Shown here: positions 6,741 through 10,667 of the stretch, one piece after another | How positions within the stretch are numbered: the first letter of the stretch is position 1 | Layout: each line of letters starts with the position of its first letter | Assembly (NCBI GenBank): GCA_002369175.1 | Contig: DFES01000196.1 | Location: 32,839 to 43,505, forward strand | Length of the DNA: 10,667 nucleotides | Reading direction: 5' to 3' | Source: Selenomonadaceae bacterium UBA3796 | GTDB lineage: Bacteria; Bacillota; Negativicutes; Selenomonadales; Selenomonadaceae | Program-made: the position numbers and the translations under genes | The notes under the pieces: generated by a model | What the model was told of the DNA's origin: nothing | Seen by the model: the letters and a program-made list of their open reading frames with translations, nothing else | Databases searched by the model: none

Positions 6741-7781
6741 TCAACAGATTGCATATAGTACAGACTCACCACTCGTAACACTATGCTGCCTAAAATAAAA
6801 TTTATAAGAAGGAGACATAGAATGAATTTGTAAGGGAATACGGATATAGTCTTCTAAATTGTGATAAACACAGATGGCAAGTTTCGGATGCCATTGTCTT
6901 ATAATACCTTCTGCTCCTTGTAACGCATTGTATTCCGCCCCCTCAATATCCATCTTGATTAGGGTTGCACGTTCACCTTGTAAGGCCATATCAAGAGGGA
7001 TACATTCAACCCCCGAGGAATGGTCATTCCCCGTATCCTCAGAAATCCTCGAAGCAGATAATACTGGATTAGCAGAAAATCCCATGTACTCATGCCGATT
7101 CCATAGTGCCTGCTCATGAAGAACAACATTCTTTCGGCAAAGATATTTATCCTTTAATTGATAAAATCTCCCCTTATCCGGCTCAAAAGCATGTACGGAA
7201 ATCATAGGAGCCATTTGCAGTGCCTTATCAATTTCTTCTCCCTGACAAACCCCTGCATCTACAAAGACCTCCTGATTGGAAAGAGTTGGTATCACATCAT
7301 TACCAAAGTATTGATTGGTTTCTGCTAGTGAGAAATCAACACATCTTCCCAATTTCATATTTTCGATCATACTACGATACAAGAGCTTTGATTTTTCATC
7401 CGCCAACATGGAGGAAATCAATTCTATAGATGCCGCTTTTTCCTCAAAATATACACTGGCATCCAATTGGACTGCTGAATACAATCGTGCTTTAACTGCC
7501 ATCTGTTCCAACTGACTGACAATCTGCAATAGATTAATCCCTGTAGCGCCAATGACGATAGCCAAAGGCTTTGAACTTCGATAATATTCCTCACTTAGCT
7601 GGGAGATGATTTTAGGTGAAACTACCTCCACATCGTCCAATGTTGTTCCTTGCAATGCAACATCATTATCGCACCACATGATTGGTTTCCTAATTGTTCC
7701 CCGCTCCTTGTAATATTTATTGTAGAAATTGCGCGCAATACGACCTGTACCCCAAAGTATATAATCGGATTCCTGAATCAC
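6741..7781 (-). CDS. FkbM family methyltransferase with an N-terminal Rossmann-like domain
   Basis: A 346-residue protein with two parts. Residues 1 to about 110 look like a nucleotide-binding Rossmann-type domain: YILWGTGRIARNFY (7-20), MWCDND near 35-40, VEVVSPK, then AIVIGATG (74-81). Residues about 150-346 are an FkbM-type SAM-dependent methyltransferase: VFVDAGVCQGEE (172-183) is the SAM loop, HAFEPDKGRF follows, and KMDIEGAEYNALQGAEGII (286-304) is the family signature, ending with SGESVLYAIC. FkbM enzymes O-methylate hydroxyls of sugars and polyketides, so O-methylation of the local glycan is the likely role; the exact acceptor is unknown. The GTG at 7781 has GGAGG (7789-7793) 7 bases upstream; a GTG at 7787 lies one base from that site and is unlikely. 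It follows the radical SAM gene by 13 bases, and its sequence is distinctly AT-rich. Confidence 0.87.
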   Translation of the reverse strand: MIQESDYILWGTGRIARNFYNKYYKERGTIRKPIMWCDNDVALQGTTLDDVEVVSPKIISQLSEEYYRSSKPLAIVIGATGINLLQIVSQLEQMAVKARLYSAVQLDASVYFEEKAASIELISSMLADEKSKLLYRSMIENMKLGRCVDFSLAETNQYFGNDVIPTLSNQEVFVDAGVCQGEEIDKALQMAPMISVHAFEPDKGRFYQLKDKYLCRKNVVLHEQALWNRHEYMGFSANPVLSASRISEDTGNDHSSGVECIPLDMALQGERATLIKMDIEGAEYNALQGAEGIIRQWHPKLAICVYHNLEDYIRIPLQIHSMSPSYKFYFRQHSVTSGESVLYAIC

Positions 7782-7794
7782 ATCCACCCCTCCA

Positions 7795-8796
7795 TTATTC
7801 CAGCCTCCCTAAAAGAGTTTCCGCATCTCCGTCCAGAACATCCTCCTCAAACATAGCATAGCGGTATTGCTTGCATTTTGCGCAAACGGGGAAGAACGAT
7901 TTATTTCCGCTCAACTGCTGTTTCTGAAAATATCTCATTTTTTCCCCATGCCATACAGCAAACAGGGATTCCTTCTGAGCATCTCCCAAAATATAGGTTG
8001 TTTCCATTGCACAGCAAGGAACCACTTTTCCATCGGGATTCAACTGCAGCATGTAAAATGGCTGAGGACAAACCTCAGCATCGGCCACCTTGCCTCCATT
8101 CTGGGTTAACTCGGAATTTCCGATCTTTGCATAATCAATTTTATCCACCGCCGGAATCAAATGCTCAACTGCAATATAATCCGAAATATTCCCAAAAATT
8201 TCCAAAAAAAGTTGTTCCCCACTTCCTGTCAAAGCACAATCAATAATCTTTACATAGATTTTTGTATTGCCACGATGACGATAAAAATATTGAATATTCT
8301 CCACCAAACGATGAAACACGCCTTTTTCTCTTCGAAAAGAATATGCTGCATCATCAAGTCCCTGAATCGAGAAGCGGATGCGATTCAGTCCGGCCCGTAC
8401 AAACGCATCGGACATCTCCGGTGTCAGCGCAATTCCGTTTGTAACCACATCCAGAGAATCCGCGATATCACACTGTTTCGCATAGCCAATCATATCTGCT
8501 AATCGGGGATGGAGTAAAGGTTCTCCGGTTCCTGCAAAACGAAGCATTTTCAAGCGTCTTGGAAAGGCTTTCAAGTCATCAATACATTTCCGATAAAGCG
8601 TCTCATCCATCAAGGATTTCTCTGCCACAAACCCTCGTTCAGATACCGGCAAGGAATGCAGACAATACTCACATGCCAAATTGCACCCATAAACAGGGAA
8701 TATCTGCAAAGAAAAAGGCGTATCAAGAGGCACGAGATCTGCCAGTCTCGCTCTGCTCCCTCCCGGTGTCTGTCCATCAATACGAACTGCCTTCAT
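7795..8796 (-). CDS. Radical SAM/SPASM-type enzyme (third of the trio in transcription order)
   Basis: A 333-residue radical SAM enzyme. The SAM-cleaving [4Fe-4S] cluster is held by C38, C42 and C45 in GCNLACEYC (CX3CX2C). AGTGEPLLHP (89-97) is the SAM-binding GGE-type motif, and VVTNG (117-121) and FSIQGL (142-147) mark later barrel strands. A C-terminal auxiliary-cluster segment has C243-X12-G256-X4-C261, an additional C262, and a C305-AK-C308 pair. The protein ends in LDGDAETLL, a tail shared with its neighbours. It is clearly paralogous to the two upstream genes. SPASM/twitch radical enzymes modify peptides or sugars (BtrN and DesII are sugar-acting examples of related types). The context favours a carbohydrate or glycoprotein substrate, which is inference. 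The ATG overlaps the stop of the upstream paralog (ATGA, 8793-8796), so the two are probably coupled and made in similar amounts. Confidence 0.9.
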   Translation of the reverse strand: MKAVRIDGQTPGGSRARLADLVPLDTPFSLQIFPVYGCNLACEYCLHSLPVSERGFVAEKSLMDETLYRKCIDDLKAFPRRLKMLRFAGTGEPLLHPRLADMIGYAKQCDIADSLDVVTNGIALTPEMSDAFVRAGLNRIRFSIQGLDDAAYSFRREKGVFHRLVENIQYFYRHRGNTKIYVKIIDCALTGSGEQLFLEIFGNISDYIAVEHLIPAVDKIDYAKIGNSELTQNGGKVADAEVCPQPFYMLQLNPDGKVVPCCAMETTYILGDAQKESLFAVWHGEKMRYFQKQQLSGNKSFFPVCAKCKQYRYAMFEEDVLDGDAETLLGRLE

Positions 8797-9812
8797 GCAA
8801 AATCGCCCCTTATCTTTTCCAAGATGAACTCCGCGCCATCATCAAGATGATCCTCCGGATGGGCCACATCATCCGGGGCACAGCAATGGGCACAACGATG
8901 ATTATCCTTTCGTCTTCCTTCCAGTTGCATGCGCCAAAACCCACGCAACATATCGCCCTGCCACATGTGCAGCAATGTGTCCTCATGTACATTTCCAAGC
9001 ACAATCGGCTTATAAATCGTATCACATGGCTCAACATCTCCGTTTGGGAATACTCCGATCATATAAAAAGCCAAGGGACATACTTTATGCAATTTTTTTA
9101 CGATTCCGCCATAACGATCTCGGGTGATGTCCATACCCTCCGTCAATGCAACCCCTTCATAGGCCGGTAACATGTGCTCGATATACATCCGATCCGTACA
9201 ATCGCGAAAAAGCCCATAGAAATTCTCTTCCTGCCCTTTCTCCAATGCAACATCCATAACCTTCACGAACAGATTTGTTTTTCCTTTATGCGTGTAAAAA
9301 TACCGTATATTTTCTACAAGAGCATTGAAATCAAGATTCGCACCGCAAATTTCTTTATATTTTTCTGACGACAAACCCTGCAAGGAAATACGAAGCGTAT
9401 CAAGACCTGCCGCAATGAGATCATCTGCAACTTGCTGATGGAGCATAGAAGCATTCGTAATAATCTCGATGCGCTCTGCTACTCCTGCCTCTTTCGCCAT
9501 TTGTATCATTTCTGCGATATGAGGATTCAAGAGAGGCTCCCCCTGCCCCGTCAGGGAAAGCATTTTTAATCTCTGCGGAAATTCTTTCAACTGATCCACA
9601 ACGATGCGATAGGTATCCATCGACATATGTTCCGGCACAAAATCATATTTTCGTTTCATCTCCTTGTGCCCCAAAGAATGTCCACAATATGCACATTTGA
9701 AATTGCAGTACGTAGTCGGAAATACAAAAGCACTGTATGGTGCCTCCAGCGGAGCAACCTCTGCCAACTTGACGCGTTCTGTACCGTAAATCGGCTTGAT
9801 TTCTGACGGCAT
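8793..9812 (-). CDS. Radical SAM/SPASM-type enzyme (second of the trio)
   Basis: A 339-residue paralog of both neighbours. C36, C40 and C43 in YCNFKCAYC form the radical SAM cluster motif. TGQGEPLLNP (88-97) is the SAM-binding motif, IITNASM and ISLQGL follow, then the family segment ENIRYFYTHKGKTNLFVKV (167-185). The auxiliary segment is C245-X12-G258-X4-C263 with C307-AH-C310 and an adjacent C311. The conserved tail is HLDDGAEFILEKI. No signal peptide or membrane segment is visible, so it is cytosolic. The start at ATG 9812 has an AGGAGG ribosome site 6 bases upstream. It begins 15 bases after the first trio member stops and overlaps the third by 4 bases. The conserved core but different central region (residues about 215-240) from its paralogs suggests a distinct substrate position or reaction. 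The reaction is unknown. Confidence 0.9.
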   Translation of the reverse strand: MPSEIKPIYGTERVKLAEVAPLEAPYSAFVFPTTYCNFKCAYCGHSLGHKEMKRKYDFVPEHMSMDTYRIVVDQLKEFPQRLKMLSLTGQGEPLLNPHIAEMIQMAKEAGVAERIEIITNASMLHQQVADDLIAAGLDTLRISLQGLSSEKYKEICGANLDFNALVENIRYFYTHKGKTNLFVKVMDVALEKGQEENFYGLFRDCTDRMYIEHMLPAYEGVALTEGMDITRDRYGGIVKKLHKVCPLAFYMIGVFPNGDVEPCDTIYKPIVLGNVHEDTLLHMWQGDMLRGFWRMQLEGRRKDNHRCAHCCAPDDVAHPEDHLDDGAEFILEKIRGDFA

Positions 9813-9827
9813 GGCTCTCCTCCTCTT

Positions 9828-10667
9828 TCACGCAAATAACGGCAATAATTTTTCCGCATCATCCTCCAAATATTCCATTGGATTGTTGATCGCATTAAAA
9901 CATGTACAATCACGGCATTCCGGAATCTCATCTTTCCTTTTTTTCAGCATACATCGCAAGAAGGATTTTCTCCGCTCTCCGTTCCAAATTTCCAATAGGC
10001 TTTTTTCCTTGGCATTCCCCATGGATAGTCCTTTTCCAAGGCCGGGCACAGGGCAGGGAAATATCTCTCCGGTACAGGCAACCTGCAAAAAGTAGAAAGC
10101 CTGTGCGCAAACTTTGCGCTCTAAGTCCAATTCCTCCCCATAAAAATTCTTAGTTCCATCAACGATTTTCTTCAAATCATCCATCTGTTGCTGCATTACA
10201 ACGAGATGCTCTATAAAAATACGGTCAGAAATCCCGCCAAAAATACGGAAAAACTCATCTTTTTCTTCCTTATAGGGCAATGTTGCATCAATGGCTTTGA
10301 TGTAAATTTTTGCCTGTTTTCTTCTCTTATAAAGATAAGAGAGATTCTCGACATACTTCTCAAAATCCATCTTGACTCCGCAAGTCTTTTTATAGCCCTC
10401 TGCATGGATTCCCTGAACAGATACATTGATATTCGTGATTCCGGCATCGACAAGTGCATCCGATATCTGTGGTTCCAGCAATATCCCGTTTGTAATAACT
10501 TCCACTCGTCCGGCAATTCCGGAGTCTACCGCAAGGCGAACAAATTCCGGAAGTCTTGGATTCATCAAGGGCTCCCCTAAGCCGGAGAACACGATGCGTT
10601 TGATTCCATTTACCGGAAAATCTTTCAAATCTTGCAAGATTTTTTTATAAAACGCAGGATCCATATG
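9828..10667 (-). CDS. Radical SAM/SPASM-type enzyme (first of the trio), N-terminus cut by window edge
   Basis: The visible 279 residues match the paralogs from their residue about 62 onward, so the real start and the CX3CX2C motif lie beyond base 10667. The ATG at 10662-10664 is internal: the preceding codon is His, and HMDPAFYKKILQDL aligns with HMSMDTYRIVVDQL of the next gene. Seen here are FSGLGEPLMNP (SAM-binding motif), VITNG, VSVQGI, ENLSYLYKRRKQAKIYIKA, and the auxiliary-cluster cysteines in VCAQAFYFLQVACTGEIFPC (C-X12-G-X4-C) with ECRDC. The tail YLEDDAEKLL matches the other two. Extra cysteines (VACTG, LRC, DCTC) are not shared. It is cytosolic and leads the tandem, 15 bases before the next gene. 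Substrate unknown. Confidence 0.88.
   Translation of the reverse strand, partial: HMDPAFYKKILQDLKDFPVNGIKRIVFSGLGEPLMNPRLPEFVRLAVDSGIAGRVEVITNGILLEPQISDALVDAGITNINVSVQGIHAEGYKKTCGVKMDFEKYVENLSYLYKRRKQAKIYIKAIDATLPYKEEKDEFFRIFGGISDRIFIEHLVVMQQQMDDLKKIVDGTKNFYGEELDLERKVCAQAFYFLQVACTGEIFPCPVPGLGKGLSMGNAKEKSLLEIWNGERRKSFLRCMLKKRKDEIPECRDCTCFNAINNPMEYLEDDAEKLLPLFA

Noticed and set aside
6691..6744. TTG 6744 as start of the HD-domain protein
   Set aside because: Not preferred: no ribosome site and a rare start codon. Its TTGA overlap with the previous stop keeps it as a minor alternative.
10662..10664. ATG 10664 as the start of the first radical SAM gene
   Set aside because: The frame is open through the window edge and the paralogs carry about 60 more N-terminal residues including the essential cysteine motif.
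1..10667. CRISPR array, tRNA or rRNA genes, insertion sequences, attachment sites, RiPP precursor peptide
   Set aside because: No repeated spacer units, cloverleaf-like sequence, transposase or inverted-repeat ends were seen, and no small gene next to the radical SAM trio leaves room for a precursor peptide within the window.

Overview
The window holds one long, tightly packed run of genes on the minus strand, read from right (10667) to left (1). Nothing convincing is encoded on the plus strand. In transcription order it contains three paralogous radical SAM/SPASM enzymes (the first cut by the right edge), a two-domain FkbM-type methyltransferase, an HD-domain protein, RfbH, an RmlC-type cupin epimerase, a GT4-like glycosyltransferase, an extended-SDR sugar reductase, CDP-glucose 4,6-dehydratase (RfbG), and then prfB (release factor 2, cut by the left edge). 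Most junctions are 4-bp overlaps or gaps under 35 bp, so the glycan genes look like one operon. prfB appears to restart from its own promoter.

The central part is a CDP-3,6-dideoxyhexose pathway. RfbG makes CDP-4-keto-6-deoxyglucose. RfbH (E1), with histidine in place of the PLP lysine and four cysteines for a [2Fe-2S] cluster, removes the C3 hydroxyl. The RmlC-type epimerase plus an SDR reductase suggests a C5-epimerised product such as CDP-ascarylose, by analogy with ascE/ascF of Yersinia. The glucose-1-phosphate cytidylyltransferase and the E3 reductase partner of E1 are not in the window. The glycosyltransferase would transfer the finished sugar or a neighbouring one. The radical SAM trio, the FkbM protein and the HD protein sit upstream in the same run and probably tailor the sugar, the glycan or a glycosylated surface protein, but their substrates cannot be read from sequence.

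Organism: strong AGGAGG-type ribosome binding sites, frequent GTG starts, many oxygen-sensitive Fe-S enzymes and a dideoxyhexose pathway of the O-antigen type fit an anaerobic Firmicute, possibly a diderm Negativicute such as a Selenomonas relative. This is inference only. prfB sequence is GC-rich (39 of 60 bases at 301-360), while parts of the glycan run are AT-rich (20 of 60 at 8161-8220; 17 of 60 at 6781-6840). That fits a variable surface-glycan island next to a core gene.

prfB carries the classical programmed +1 frameshift at an in-frame TGA. No tRNA, rRNA, CRISPR array, insertion sequence or clear terminator was seen, and no gene-free stretch exceeds about 90 bases.
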